Assembly (NCBI GenBank): GCA_029780115.1
Contig: JAKOZG010000004.1
Span: forward strand, 124,001 to 188,000
Direction: 5' to 3'
DNA length: 64,000 nt
From: Thermotogota bacterium
GTDB lineage: Bacteria > Thermotogota > Thermotogae > Petrotogales > Petrotogaceae
The notes beneath the pieces are model-generated. The model searched no databases, had not been told where the DNA came from, and worked only from the letters and a program-made list of their open reading frames with translations. Below are positions 27,661 through 37,901 of this stretch, piece by piece. Every line of letters begins with the position of its first letter. Position 1 is the stretch's first letter. Position numbers and translations under genes: made by a program.

Positions 27661-30168
27661 ATGTTTGATAATTTTACGGAAAGAGCCGCGAAAGTATTTA
27701 TTGAGGCCCAAAATGAAGCGAAAGAAATGGGTCATCCATATGTTGGAACCGAGCATATACTTTTAGGGCTTTTAAAAGTTGGAGGTAGGCACTTAGATAA
27801 GATATTCGATGAATTTAATCTTCATTATAATAATATAAAGATGGAGATAACCAATGTCGTTGGGACCAATTCTACTCAGGGAATAATTGGTTCTCCGCAG
27901 CCTACACCTAGAGCAAAGAGAATATTAGAACTTGCATATGATGAAGCAGAATTGATGGGATATGACAAAATTGATGCTGAGCATCTTTTATTGGGTATTT
28001 GTAGAGAAGCAGAAGGAATTGCTTCCCATATACTTAAAAGATCGGGTATCAATTTATCGTTAATGAGAAAAGAATTATCTGAAATGATGTTGAAGGGCGA
28101 ATTATCTGGAAAAACTGATATTGTTAAAAGTGAAGAACTAGAAGAACGAAAACGTCAAAAGCAAAATGCTCTTAAGCAATTAGAAGATTTTGGAATAGAT
28201 TTAACTGCTTTAGCTGAAAATCACAAGTTAGATCCAATAATAGGAAGAGATGTAGAAATAAATAGAGTTATGGAGATATTAGCGAGAAGAAAGAAAAACA
28301 ATCCTGTGTTGATTGGAGAAGCAGGTGTGGGCAAAAGCGCAATAGTGGAAGGGTTAGCTCAAAGAATTGTGGAAGGATCCGTTCCGGAAATCTTAAAAAA
28401 TAAAACAATTTTTTCTTTGGATATTACAGCCTTAGTTGCCGGAACTAAATATCGCGGCGAATTTGAAAAAAGAATGAAGAAATTAATGCAAATACTTGAA
28501 AAGACAGAAGATATAATCCTATTTATAGATGAACTCCATATGATTGTAGAAGCTGGTGCCGCTGAAGGTTCATCGATGGACGCTGCTAATGTTTTAAAAC
28601 CAGCTTTAGCTAATGGAAAGATAACTATAATTGGTTCAACAACATCGGGTGAGTACAGGAAGTTTATAGAAAAGGATCCAGCACTGGAAAGAAGGTTCCA
28701 AAAAATTTATGTGACTGAACCCTCAGTAGAAGAAACCATTAAAATATTACAAGGAATAAAGCATAAATATGAAGAACATCATAAAGTTAGATATTCTAAT
28801 AGGGCACTTGAAGCTGCAGCTCATCTTTCAGCCCGGTATATAACAGATAGAAATTTACCGGATAAGGCAATAGATGTAATAGATGAAGCAGGTGCAAGAT
28901 CTAGATTAGTAGCTTTAACTTTGCCTCCAAAGCTTCGAATGGAGTTAGAAAAAATTGAAGAATTTGAAAAGAAAAGAGTAGCTAACAAGTTCTCCAGGGA
29001 AGAGCCAAGGGAAAAAATCGAAAATGAATTAGAGAAGATGAAAGAGAAGTACCGAGAGGCATATGTGAAATGGAGAAACGAAGCAGAAAATAACATAATT
29101 GATATAACAGAAGAAGATATAGCAGAAATAATTTCGAATTGGACCGGAGTTCCTTTGCAACAACTCGAAGTAGAAGAGATGCAAAGATTGTTGAACCTTG
29201 AAGATGTTTTGCATAAGAGAGTTGTTGGTCAAGATGAAGCTATAAAATCTGTATCTAAAGCCATAAGAAGAGCAAGAAGTGGGTTGAAGGATCCAAGAAG
29301 ACCAATAGGAGTATTCTTATTCTTGGGACCGACTGGAGTGGGAAAAACTGAGTTAGCAAAAGCTTTAGCAGCATATTTATTTGGTGATGAAACACATTTA
29401 GTAAGAATAGATATGAATGAATATATGGAAAAATTCAGTGTTTCTAGACTTATCGGTGCACCTCCAGGATATGTCGGATATGAAGAGGGAGGTCAACTAA
29501 CAGAGATAGTAAGAAGAAGACCTTATTCAGTTATACTTTTAGATGAAATAGAAAAAGCTCATCCAGATGTTTATAACATACTATTACAAATAATGGATGA
29601 AGGGAGACTAACTGATTCTCAAGGAAGAACTGTAGATTTTCGAAATACTATCATAATAATGACTTCAAACTTAGGATCTGAACAGATTAGCAAAACTAAA
29701 AGAACGATGGGATTTGTAGACACTGACGATTTCGAAAGTGATTATCAAGATATGAAGGAACAGGTGATGTCTGCAGTCAAAAAAACATTTAGACCGGAAT
29801 TCATAAACAGATTAGATGACATCATAGTTTTCCACCCATTAACCAAAAAGCAGCTTAGGGAAATTATATTTATCCAAATATCCGATATAAAAAGTAGACT
29901 CGAAGAAAAGAATCTTAGTCTTTCAGTCAAAGAGAGTGCAATTGATTTTCTATTAGATAAAGGATATGATCCTGTATTTGGAGCTCGGCCATTGAAAAGA
30001 GCAATTCAGAGATATATTGAAGATCCTTTATCTGAAGAAATTCTTAAGAATAAATATGAGGAAGATGACATAATAATCGTAACTCATAGGAAAAATGATG
30101 ACAAATTAAGTTTCAGAAAATCTCCTAATAAGCGTAAAAAAGCAGAAAAGAAAGTGGTTAACACTTGA
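27661..30168 (+). CDS. clpC: ATP-dependent Clp protease ATP-binding subunit ClpC
   Basis: This 835-residue AAA+ unfoldase feeds proteins to ClpP. In order: two N-terminal Clp repeats (residues about 1-145), a first AAA domain with Walker A GEAGVGKSA (about 218), Walker B LFIDELH, and a short middle coiled coil (about 425-465). The second AAA domain has GPTGVGKTE (about 556), LLDEIEKAHPDV, and the arginine-finger and sensor-2 GARPLKRAIQRY. It also shows an IGF/LGF-like loop for ClpP docking (TMGFVD region, approximate). GTAAGGAGG precedes the ATG. Its stop overlaps the TTG start of radA. No mcsA/mcsB adaptors are adjacent. Confidence 0.95.
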   Translation: MFDNFTERAAKVFIEAQNEAKEMGHPYVGTEHILLGLLKVGGRHLDKIFDEFNLHYNNIKMEITNVVGTNSTQGIIGSPQPTPRAKRILELAYDEAELMGYDKIDAEHLLLGICREAEGIASHILKRSGINLSLMRKELSEMMLKGELSGKTDIVKSEELEERKRQKQNALKQLEDFGIDLTALAENHKLDPIIGRDVEINRVMEILARRKKNNPVLIGEAGVGKSAIVEGLAQRIVEGSVPEILKNKTIFSLDITALVAGTKYRGEFEKRMKKLMQILEKTEDIILFIDELHMIVEAGAAEGSSMDAANVLKPALANGKITIIGSTTSGEYRKFIEKDPALERRFQKIYVTEPSVEETIKILQGIKHKYEEHHKVRYSNRALEAAAHLSARYITDRNLPDKAIDVIDEAGARSRLVALTLPPKLRMELEKIEEFEKKRVANKFSREEPREKIENELEKMKEKYREAYVKWRNEAENNIIDITEEDIAEIISNWTGVPLQQLEVEEMQRLLNLEDVLHKRVVGQDEAIKSVSKAIRRARSGLKDPRRPIGVFLFLGPTGVGKTELAKALAAYLFGDETHLVRIDMNEYMEKFSVSRLIGAPPGYVGYEEGGQLTEIVRRRPYSVILLDEIEKAHPDVYNILLQIMDEGRLTDSQGRTVDFRNTIIIMTSNLGSEQISKTKRTMGFVDTDDFESDYQDMKEQVMSAVKKTFRPEFINRLDDIIVFHPLTKKQLREIIFIQISDIKSRLEEKNLSLSVKESAIDFLLDKGYDPVFGARPLKRAIQRYIEDPLSEEILKNKYEEDDIIIVTHRKNDDKLSFRKSPNKRKKAEKKVVNT

Positions 30169-31517
30169 AAAAAATAGAAAAGTATTATGTCTGTAACAAT
30201 TGTGGTTATGAAACAGACAAATGGTTTGCGAGATGTCCGGTATGTAAAGAATTAGAATCCGCGGTAGAATATACCGCGGATATTGCTTTTGATAACAATA
30301 TCAAAGAAAGTGCTGAAATAGTATTTATTGGACAACAAGTTTCTCCCCCACAAAAAATTTCTATTAAATCAAAAGAAATCAACGAAGCCCTAAATGGAGG
30401 TCTTGTCAAAGGTGGGGTCTATCTGGTGAGTGGTGAACCAGGTATAGGTAAAAGTACTCTTCTAACTCAGCTAGCTGATTCTTTAGATATCGATGAAGGA
30501 TTAATATTTTATATTTCTGGTGAGGAATCGATAAATCAGGTTCTTCAAAGATTTGAAAGGCTAAATATAAGCAACAAAAAGATCGCTCTGATGTTTGAAA
30601 GTAACGTTGAAACAATTATCAGCACTCTAATTAATAGTGATTACTCTCCTGCTGCTATATTTATAGATTCCATACAAACTTTGAAAAGTGATGATGTTGA
30701 TTCGGTGCCTGGGAGTTTACTTCAAGTTAGAGAATGTGCAAGAAAGATAGTAGACTATGCAAAAAAGGCTGAAGTGCCCGTAGTCCTTGTTGGTCATGTA
30801 AATAAGGAAGGGGCTATAGCAGGTCCTAAAGTTTTGGAACATATGGTTGATTGTGTGATTCAAATAGATCTAGAAAGAAGTTCAGGGCTCAGAATATTGA
30901 AAGTTTTAAAAAATAGATTTGGTCCTACAGATGAGATGATAATATTGGAAATTACTCAAACAGGTTTAAAACCAATAGAAGATATTACTTCTTTTTTCCT
31001 GTCGGAATATTCTAATGAACCAGGTAATACTTTGACAGTTGTAAAAGTAGGTCATAGATTTTTACCAATTGAAATTCAAGCTTTGGTAAGTAATCCAGTT
31101 TATGGATCACCTCGAAGAGTTACATCTGGTATTCCATTGGATAGGTTGTTGATGATTACAGCCGTTCTCTCAAAAAAACTAAAGCTGCCTATTGAAACCA
31201 AGGATATATTTGTTAGCACGTCTGGAGGATTGAAGATATCCGATAGTTCAATGGATTTAGCAATCGCAGTTTCTTTGATTTCTTCTATGATAGACAGACC
31301 GCTATTATTTTCAGTAATTGCTATGGGAGAAATTGGGTTAGATGGAAGAGTTAGAACAGTATCGCTCTTAGAAAAAAGGATAGAAGTAGCTCAAAAGTTA
31401 GGCGCTGATGTCATATTAATCCCCAAAAATAAAAATATTGTAAATAAAAATTTTAAAATTGCTGAAAATGTTAAAGATTTGATAAAATTATTTGGAGAGG
31501 AGGGAAGTGACACTTGA
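30165..31517 (+). CDS. radA: DNA repair protein RadA (Sms)
   Basis: RadA is a RecA-related helicase that drives branch migration of recombination intermediates. The 450-residue product has the N-terminal zinc finger CNNC...CPVC (Cys 9, 12, 26, 29), Walker A GEPGIGKST (about 90), the RadA-specific KNRFG motif, and a C-terminal Lon-like domain (about 280-440, with a DSSMDLAIA segment). It starts at TTG (30165), overlapping the clpC TGA by two bases, and its own TGA overlaps the disA TTG. The three genes are thus translated as a chain. Confidence 0.95.
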   Translation: MKKIEKYYVCNNCGYETDKWFARCPVCKELESAVEYTADIAFDNNIKESAEIVFIGQQVSPPQKISIKSKEINEALNGGLVKGGVYLVSGEPGIGKSTLLTQLADSLDIDEGLIFYISGEESINQVLQRFERLNISNKKIALMFESNVETIISTLINSDYSPAAIFIDSIQTLKSDDVDSVPGSLLQVRECARKIVDYAKKAEVPVVLVGHVNKEGAIAGPKVLEHMVDCVIQIDLERSSGLRILKVLKNRFGPTDEMIILEITQTGLKPIEDITSFFLSEYSNEPGNTLTVVKVGHRFLPIEIQALVSNPVYGSPRRVTSGIPLDRLLMITAVLSKKLKLPIETKDIFVSTSGGLKISDSSMDLAIAVSLISSMIDRPLLFSVIAMGEIGLDGRVRTVSLLEKRIEVAQKLGADVILIPKNKNIVNKNFKIAENVKDLIKLFGEEGSDT

Positions 31518-32629
31518 ACGAAAAATTACAAAAAATCTTCAATTTATTAGCTCCCGGCAAACCTATGAGAAAAGGGGTAGACAGGATAATGGAAGCTAGC
31601 CTTGGAGCCTTGTTATTCTTTTCATCTCATCCAGAAGATAACGTCAAAGATGGACTCATACAGCCAGGATTTGAATTAAATTGTGACTTTTTACCTGAAA
31701 AAGTGTATGAACTATCTAAAATGGACGGAGCAGTGGTTTTAAATAGCGATGGTACTAAAATTTTATATGCCAATGCCCTCCTTAACCCAGATAAAAATAT
31801 ACCTAGCTCTGAAACTGGAATGAGACATAAAACCGCAGAAAAAGTTGCCATACAGACAGGTGATTTAACAGTTGCGATTTCTAAAAGAAGGAATATTATA
31901 TCTGTATATTATGATAAATTAAAGCATGAGTTACTACCCGAAAATGTTTTATTTGCGAGATTGAATCAAGAAATTACAATAGCTCAACGGTATAGACAAA
32001 GTTTTATTAGTCTAGTAGATTATTTAAATTTAGAAGAGATAAAGGAAAAAGTCTCTCTTAGAGATGTAGTTGAAGTTATATCAAAAGGCATGCTTACAAT
32101 ACGTATTACTCAAAAAGCGGAACAATATTTGCTAGAATTGGGAGAAGTGGCTGGAAGTGTAAGGCTTGAATATGAAGAGATTTTAAGATCTGTTCCAAAA
32201 CTTGTAGGAGCAATAATTATGGATTATAGTGTAGAAAATTTGCCCTATCAAAAACCTGAAGATGCTATAGAAATTTTTAAAGATTTGGGTGTAGATAATT
32301 TAGTAAGGCCGTTGGAAGTAGCGAAGGCACTTGGTTATAAAAATATAGAATCCGAAGATGAATTGGAAGAGTTTGGAGTGGCGTCAAAAGGTTATAGAAT
32401 ACTTTATTCTACGAATCTTCCCTCGGTAGTTGTAAGAAACGTTGTGGAAAGATTCAAAACTCTTCCTGAATTGATGAAAGCTAAATTTGAAGACCTTACA
32501 ACCATTCCTGGAGTTGGAAAAAGAAGGGCCGAAGTTATATTGAATGCTTTGGATAAAAAGAAAAGAAGTCAAGAGGAGATTGATTTCTTGACTAGTAGTG
32601 AAAGGCAGACTCCAAGGGTAGGAAGCTAA
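31514..32629 (+). CDS. disA: DNA integrity scanning protein DisA, diadenylate cyclase
   Basis: DisA makes c-di-AMP from two ATP and senses branched DNA. The 371-residue product has the N-terminal DAC domain with the DGA motif (about residue 71, MDGAVVLN) and the second motif GMRHKTAEK near 108, where most DisA proteins have RHR. A helical spine follows, then the C-terminal HhH DNA-binding segment IPGVGKRRAEVIL (about 330). Start is TTG with GGAGGGAAG upstream. Because it follows radA, which is known to interact with DisA in other bacteria, repair and c-di-AMP output are probably linked. Confidence 0.94.
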   Translation: MNEKLQKIFNLLAPGKPMRKGVDRIMEASLGALLFFSSHPEDNVKDGLIQPGFELNCDFLPEKVYELSKMDGAVVLNSDGTKILYANALLNPDKNIPSSETGMRHKTAEKVAIQTGDLTVAISKRRNIISVYYDKLKHELLPENVLFARLNQEITIAQRYRQSFISLVDYLNLEEIKEKVSLRDVVEVISKGMLTIRITQKAEQYLLELGEVAGSVRLEYEEILRSVPKLVGAIIMDYSVENLPYQKPEDAIEIFKDLGVDNLVRPLEVAKALGYKNIESEDELEEFGVASKGYRILYSTNLPSVVVRNVVERFKTLPELMKAKFEDLTTIPGVGKRRAEVILNALDKKKRSQEEIDFLTSSERQTPRVGS

Positions 32630-32670
32630 GAACAGAAAAAATTAAAAGTTTTTAAATTGAGGTGTTAAAA

Positions 32671-33123
32671 ATGAAAGTTCTGGCTAGAAACAAAAAAGCG
32701 TACCATGATTATGAAATTTTAGAAACTTATGAATGTGGGATAGAATTGAAAGGAACGGAAGTCAAGTCTGCTAAAGCTGGAAACATTAATCTAAAAGATT
32801 CTTTTTGTAAAATAGAAAATGGTCAATTAATTCTATATAATGTTCATATAGGTCCTTATCCAGGAGCTTCAGTTTTCAATCACGATCCAGAAAGGCCTAG
32901 AAGATTGTTAATGCATAAAAAAGAAATAATACGTTTAGAGAATAAAGTAAAAAAGGAAGGATTAACTATTATCCCTTTAGAATTTTATGTAAACGATAAA
33001 GGTCTGATAAAAGTCAAAATAGCGCTTGCTAGAGGACTAAAAAAATACGATAAACGGGAAAAAATAGCTGAAAGAGATTTTGAAAGGAGAGTTAAAAAGT
33101 TAGAAAAATATGAGAACATTTGA
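32671..33123 (+). CDS. smpB: SsrA-binding protein SmpB
   Basis: The 150-residue product binds tmRNA and brings it to stalled ribosomes. It has the beta-barrel core ([25 protein letters not shown], then [22 protein letters not shown]) and a basic C-terminal tail ([17 protein letters not shown]) that enters the mRNA channel. ATG at 32671 is preferred to the GTG at 32662, which lies inside the GAGGTG binding site. Its 3' end overlaps the ABC gene by 14 bases. The ssrA RNA itself was not seen here. Confidence 0.96.
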   Translation: MKVLARNKKAYHDYEILETYECGIELKGTEVKSAKAGNINLKDSFCKIENGQLILYNVHIGPYPGASVFNHDPERPRRLLMHKKEIIRLENKVKKEGLTIIPLEFYVNDKGLIKVKIALARGLKKYDKREKIAERDFERRVKKLEKYENI

Positions 33124-34030
33124 GGGAGTAAACGAAGCTGTTTCTTTTGAAAAGGTGACCAAAAAGTTTGGAAATACAATAGCTGTTAATAATGTTGATT
33201 TAAAAATCAATAGGGGTGAAATATTCGGCCTTATAGGACCTAATGGAGCAGGGAAATCTACAATAATGAAGATGATATCTACTTTATTAACTCCAACTTC
33301 TGGTGAAGTTAGAGTTTTTGGGCAAGATTTATATAAAAATAAGCAAACATTAAGAAGATATATTTCATTGGTTTCTGATTATTCTGTTTTAGAAGAAGAT
33401 CTAACTCCTTATGAAAATCTTAAACTTTTTGCAGCGGTTGCTGATGTGGAAAACGCCGAGGAGAAAATAACCGAATTTTTACATAATTTTGATTTAGATA
33501 AGTATGACCGTAAGTTAACAAAAAATCTTTCATCTGGAAACAAGCAAAAGCTTAATATTGCCAGAGCTTTGTTAAAATCTCCAGAAATACTCTTGTTGGA
33601 TGAACCGACAAATGCAATTGATGTAGAATCTTCTAGATTTATAAGAAAGTTTGTTTTGAACGAAAATATTACAAAAGGAACTACAATTATAATATCTTCT
33701 CATTATTTATGGGAAGTTGAACAATTAGCTACAAATGTAGGAATAATAGTTGATGGGAGAATTGTGATTAAAGACAGTATTGATAAGATATATGAAAAAT
33801 TTGATTCTAAAATAAATATATATGAACTTACCTTTAGAAAAGGAGATCATCCAAAGGTGCTTGAAAGGCTCAAAAGCTTACCCGATGTTATTTCAATTAA
33901 ACTTGTTTCTGAAGAAAAAATAATTGTAGAAACTAAAAACCCTTATTTTTCTTTAGATGAAGTAGAAGTATCACAAACTAAATTGCGACCAACTTTAGAA
34001 GATATATATTCTTATATAATTGAAAATTAA
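33110..34030 (+). CDS. ABC transporter ATP-binding protein of the multidrug/Ccm type, without a permease
   Basis: The 306-residue product has Walker [10 protein letters not shown] (about residue 41), signature LSSGNKQKL (about 138), Walker B ILLLDEPT and the H-loop [13 protein letters not shown]-terminal 80-residue extension resembles the regulatory tail of DrrA-like exporters. The signature has SSG where LSGGQ is usual. It would power export of a substrate with a separate membrane subunit, but no permease gene is adjacent: the following gene is an ABC-F protein. The start at 33110 has no clear ribosome site and overlaps smpB, suggesting coupled translation. Confidence 0.85.
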   Translation: MRTFEGVNEAVSFEKVTKKFGNTIAVNNVDLKINRGEIFGLIGPNGAGKSTIMKMISTLLTPTSGEVRVFGQDLYKNKQTLRRYISLVSDYSVLEEDLTPYENLKLFAAVADVENAEEKITEFLHNFDLDKYDRKLTKNLSSGNKQKLNIARALLKSPEILLLDEPTNAIDVESSRFIRKFVLNENITKGTTIIISSHYLWEVEQLATNVGIIVDGRIVIKDSIDKIYEKFDSKINIYELTFRKGDHPKVLERLKSLPDVISIKLVSEEKIIVETKNPYFSLDEVEVSQTKLRPTLEDIYSYIIEN

Positions 34031-34053
34031 TATAATTTGAGGAATGATTAGCA

Positions 34054-35859
34054 GTGCTTATCAGATTGGAAGATGTTTCACATAATTATGGGGATTTTTA
34101 TTTGTTTTATGATGTGAATTTGGTTATAAATCCCAGTGATAGAATAGCACTAATTGGAAAAAACGGTGCTGGTAAGACAACTTTACTTAATATTATCTAT
34201 GGGGATACCGAACCTATTGAAGGTCAAGTAATAAGAAAAAATAATTTAAACATTTCTATCCTTAGACAATATCGCGTTGATGGCAAAAATTTAAGTATTT
34301 ACGATTTCATAAAAGAGGCAGTTTTAGAAGATTATTCTGATTATATAGTTGACAGAATTACAAGGAGTTTACTTGTGGGCGTTGGTTTTTCCGAAGACCA
34401 ATGGGATAGGCAAGTTTCTAGTTTGAGTGGGGGAGAATTAACCAGATTATCTTTAGCAAGGACTTTGTCTGGCAAGAACGATTTATTGTTGTTAGACGAG
34501 CCAACTAATCATCTGGATTTATATTCAATAGAATGGCTAATAAATTACCTAAGAAATTACAAGGGAGCTATGGTTATAGTATCTCATGATAGGGTATTTT
34601 TGAAAGAGCTTTGTAATAGGTATTGGGAAATAAACAATTCACGAATATGGGAATTCAAAGGAACATATGACGAATATATTTCCTCTCGAGAGATCTATAT
34701 AAACTCAATTAATGCTCGCCGAAATAATTTACAAAAAGAAATTCAAAGGTTGGAAAAGATGATTCAAAGGTATAGAACATGGGGAACTGAAAAGATGATG
34801 AAACAAGCTGTAATAAGAGAAAGAAAATTAAATGAGTTAAAAAAAGAATATGAAGAAATCGAAAACATTGAACAAGAAAAAGAAATTGAAATAAAAATTC
34901 CCGAACCACCAAAAACTGGATACAAAGTAATAGAGGTTAAGAATCTTTCTTTCTCGTATGATAAGATGCAAAAATTATTGAATAACATTTCATTTGAATT
35001 ATATGAAGGAGAAAAATTAGCAATTTTAGGGAAAAATGGTTGTGGAAAGACTACTCTTTTAAAAATATTGATGGGAGAAATAAGTTCTTATTCTGGAAAA
35101 ATAGAATGGGGATATAATATAAAAGTGGGATATTTAGATCAAGTTGTTATGGAACTCTCTGATGATATGGATGTTTTGGGTGAAACATGGCAATTGGTGC
35201 AAGATTGGAAAGATTTTGAAGTCAGAAAATATTTAGGCAGATTTGGATTTTATGGTGATGAAGTTTTTAAGAAAGTGAAAGAATTATCCGGTGGAGAACT
35301 GACAAGACTAGCATTAGCCAAGATTCTACTTGAAAGACCTAATGTTTTAATTTTAGATGAACCAACAAATAATCTAGACGTTTTGACAATTCAATCACTT
35401 GAAAAGACCCTCAAAGAGTATAAAGGTGCTATAATTTTTGTTTCTCATGATGAATGCTTTATAAAAAATATAGCAGATAAATTTTTATTGATTGACAATG
35501 AAGAGTGTATCGAATCTAAAAATCTTGACAATATTTTAGATAATATTAGAAGTTCTTCTTTTAAATTACAAAAGAAAAAAGCGCAAAATGAAACTTACAA
35601 AGAAAGAAATAGAATAAAAAATAGGATAAAAAGTTTAAATGATCAACTTTTATCTGTAAGAACCCAAGCTTGGGCATTATTCAAAAGCTTAGATAGGATC
35701 GAGGCTAAACTTTTTGAATTTGGAGACGATTATAATAAAATAATAGAGTTAATGGAAGAAAAAAATGAATTAGAACAAAAGTTATTGGTTTTAGAAAAAA
35801 TGGAAAAAGAAATTATAGATGAATTAGATGCACTAGAAAAAAATAAAAATTTTATATAA
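34054..35859 (+). CDS. ABC-F family ATPase (ribosome-associated, Uup/YdiF-like)
   Basis: The 601-residue product carries two ABC domains on one chain: Walker A GKNGAGKTT (about 38) with LSGGE (about 128), and GKNGCGKTT (about 325) with LSGGE (about 412). The linker between them (about 215-285) is a charged helical hairpin, the P-site tRNA interaction region of this family. The last 90 residues form a C-terminal coiled coil as in Uup/YdiF. There are no membrane spans. Such proteins act on the ribosome or on DNA repair intermediates, and which applies cannot be fixed from sequence. GTG start with GAGGAAT upstream. Confidence 0.88.
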   Translation: MLIRLEDVSHNYGDFYLFYDVNLVINPSDRIALIGKNGAGKTTLLNIIYGDTEPIEGQVIRKNNLNISILRQYRVDGKNLSIYDFIKEAVLEDYSDYIVDRITRSLLVGVGFSEDQWDRQVSSLSGGELTRLSLARTLSGKNDLLLLDEPTNHLDLYSIEWLINYLRNYKGAMVIVSHDRVFLKELCNRYWEINNSRIWEFKGTYDEYISSREIYINSINARRNNLQKEIQRLEKMIQRYRTWGTEKMMKQAVIRERKLNELKKEYEEIENIEQEKEIEIKIPEPPKTGYKVIEVKNLSFSYDKMQKLLNNISFELYEGEKLAILGKNGCGKTTLLKILMGEISSYSGKIEWGYNIKVGYLDQVVMELSDDMDVLGETWQLVQDWKDFEVRKYLGRFGFYGDEVFKKVKELSGGELTRLALAKILLERPNVLILDEPTNNLDVLTIQSLEKTLKEYKGAIIFVSHDECFIKNIADKFLLIDNEECIESKNLDNILDNIRSSSFKLQKKKAQNETYKERNRIKNRIKSLNDQLLSVRTQAWALFKSLDRIEAKLFEFGDDYNKIIELMEEKNELEQKLLVLEKMEKEIIDELDALEKNKNFI

Positions 35860-35914
35860 ATATAATAAAATACATTAAATTTATATAAACAATAAATCGG
35901 AGGATAAAAAGATT

Positions 35915-37894
35915 ATGAGGGGTATCTATTCAGATCAAACAAGTTTTTATCTTTCACCCGAAGAACCTGAGATAGGGGATCTTGTTACTGTTAGATTAAG
36001 AATACCAAAATATTTAGGTAAGAGTTTAGGAAAAGTTATTTTTATGCCTGAGAAAAACGTCAAAAGGTATCAACATAAATCAATGAAGTTTTATAAAGAA
36101 ACTGATTATTATTGTTTTTTTGAAAGTACTTTTAATATGCCAGACAGGATTTTAAAATACCATTTTGAAATAAATTTATTGGAAAAGAAAAAAAACATCG
36201 TTTATGATGCGATGGGAGTTGTTGAGAACAGCAGGCCAATAATAGATTTTACTTTAATAGCTGGGGTTAAAATCCCAAAGTGGGCACAAGGCTCTGTTTA
36301 TTACCAGATTTTTGTTGACAGATTTTATAATGCTGATGAAACTAATGATCCTGTAAACAATGAATATCGATATGACGGGCAGGTTGTGGTTAAAAAAGAT
36401 TGGGAAACACTTCCTCATCCTAAAAATGGACACAGAGAGTTTTATGGGGGAGATTTAAAAGGTGTTTTAGAAAAACTTGATTATTTGGAAGATTTAGGGA
36501 TAGAAACGATTTATTTAAATCCAATCTTTGTTTCTCCTAGTCCTCATAAATATGATACTCAAGATTATGAACATATAGACCCACATTTTGGAGTTATCAT
36601 CGAGGATACTGAAGATTTAACAGAAAAATATAAAGTTAGAACAACTTCTGAAATTAATCTAATTAAAAGTGATGAACTATTTCAGAAATTAGTAGAAGAG
36701 TGCCATAGAAGGAATATAAAGGTTGTTTTAGACGGTGTGTTTAATCATTGTGGTTCTTTTCATAAATGGATTGATGAGATGAATCTTTATGGAGATGGTG
36801 CTTTAAATAATGAATCTTCACCATATAGAAGATATTTTTATTGGAATTCAAAAAAAAAGTATGAAGGTTGGTGGGGGTACAGGACCCTTCCCAAATTGAA
36901 TTATGGAAATATTAATTTATGGAAATATATAGCTGATATTGGTAAAAAGTGGGTAAGCGAGCCCTTCAATGTAGATGGATGGAGATTGGATGTAGCTGAT
37001 GATTTAGGAAAATCTTTCGAAATGAATACCTCTTTTTGGAGGTTTTTCTACAAAATAGTGAAAAAGGTAAATCCTGACGCGGTAATATTTGCAGAAATAT
37101 ATAAGTCTCCGCTTCCATGGTTGGAAAGACAATGCTGGGATTCAATAATGAATTATATAACTTGTATGGATCCGATTAGTTACTTTTTAACAGGAATGGA
37201 AAAACATAACGACTACTTAAAACCAGAGTTATTAAAAAATTCTAATTACTTAGTCAATACTGTAAGATGGGCTCTGTCGCAATTGCCAATGAACAGCAAA
37301 TTTATTGCGTTAAATCAATTGAGTAATCATGATCATTCAAGATGGATAACAAGAACAACTCAAAAAGTTGGTAGATTAGGCCTAAGAACACATGAAGAAG
37401 CTATTGAGGGAAGAGACTTAGAAGTTTTTAAGATAGGACTTGTAATGATGTTTACAATACCGGGATCGCCTGGCTTGTATTATGGCGACGAAATAGGACT
37501 TGCAGGATGGACCGATCCTGATAATAGAAGGCCTTATCCGTGGGGAAAAGAAACTGAAGAAAGCAAAGAAATATTTGATTTTACAAAGGAATTAATTAAA
37601 ATCTACAAGACTACACCTTGTCTACGAAAAGGTTCGTTCGATTTTATCGACTGGAAAGAAGGATATGTGGCTTATGCTTCTTGGAACGAAGATGAAAATG
37701 TTGTAACAATAATAAACAGGGAAGAAAAAGTAATTGAAGCCGAAATTCCTGTTTGGTTGTTAGATAAGAAAGAAGGACAAACAGAAATTCTTTTCTCGAC
37801 AAAAGAAGTGAATTTAGAAGATGAATATTTTAGTGAAGGTATAAAAAATTTAAAAATCCCAGAAAAGACAGCTATTATTATAAAAGTAAATTAA
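35915..37894 (+). CDS. GH13 alpha-glucan hydrolase, neopullulanase/cyclomaltodextrinase type
   Basis: The 659-residue enzyme has no signal peptide, so it acts on imported malto-oligosaccharides. An N-terminal beta domain (about 1-115, CBM34-like) precedes the barrel. Catalytic regions are visible: DGVFNHCG (region I), VDGWRLDVADD with the nucleophile Asp near 356 (II), IFAEIYKSPLPWL with the acid Glu near 394 (III), and LSNHDHSRW (IV). The WWGYRTLPKLNYGN segment and E-I-x5-PWL pattern fit the neopullulanase subfamily. A C-terminal beta domain closes the protein. It follows the ABC-F gene by 55 bases with a good CGGAGG site. Exact linkage preference is unknown. Confidence 0.9.
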   Translation: MRGIYSDQTSFYLSPEEPEIGDLVTVRLRIPKYLGKSLGKVIFMPEKNVKRYQHKSMKFYKETDYYCFFESTFNMPDRILKYHFEINLLEKKKNIVYDAMGVVENSRPIIDFTLIAGVKIPKWAQGSVYYQIFVDRFYNADETNDPVNNEYRYDGQVVVKKDWETLPHPKNGHREFYGGDLKGVLEKLDYLEDLGIETIYLNPIFVSPSPHKYDTQDYEHIDPHFGVIIEDTEDLTEKYKVRTTSEINLIKSDELFQKLVEECHRRNIKVVLDGVFNHCGSFHKWIDEMNLYGDGALNNESSPYRRYFYWNSKKKYEGWWGYRTLPKLNYGNINLWKYIADIGKKWVSEPFNVDGWRLDVADDLGKSFEMNTSFWRFFYKIVKKVNPDAVIFAEIYKSPLPWLERQCWDSIMNYITCMDPISYFLTGMEKHNDYLKPELLKNSNYLVNTVRWALSQLPMNSKFIALNQLSNHDHSRWITRTTQKVGRLGLRTHEEAIEGRDLEVFKIGLVMMFTIPGSPGLYYGDEIGLAGWTDPDNRRPYPWGKETEESKEIFDFTKELIKIYKTTPCLRKGSFDFIDWKEGYVAYASWNEDENVVTIINREEKVIEAEIPVWLLDKKEGQTEILFSTKEVNLEDEYFSEGIKNLKIPEKTAIIIKVN

Positions 37895-37901
37895 AGACTT
37901 T

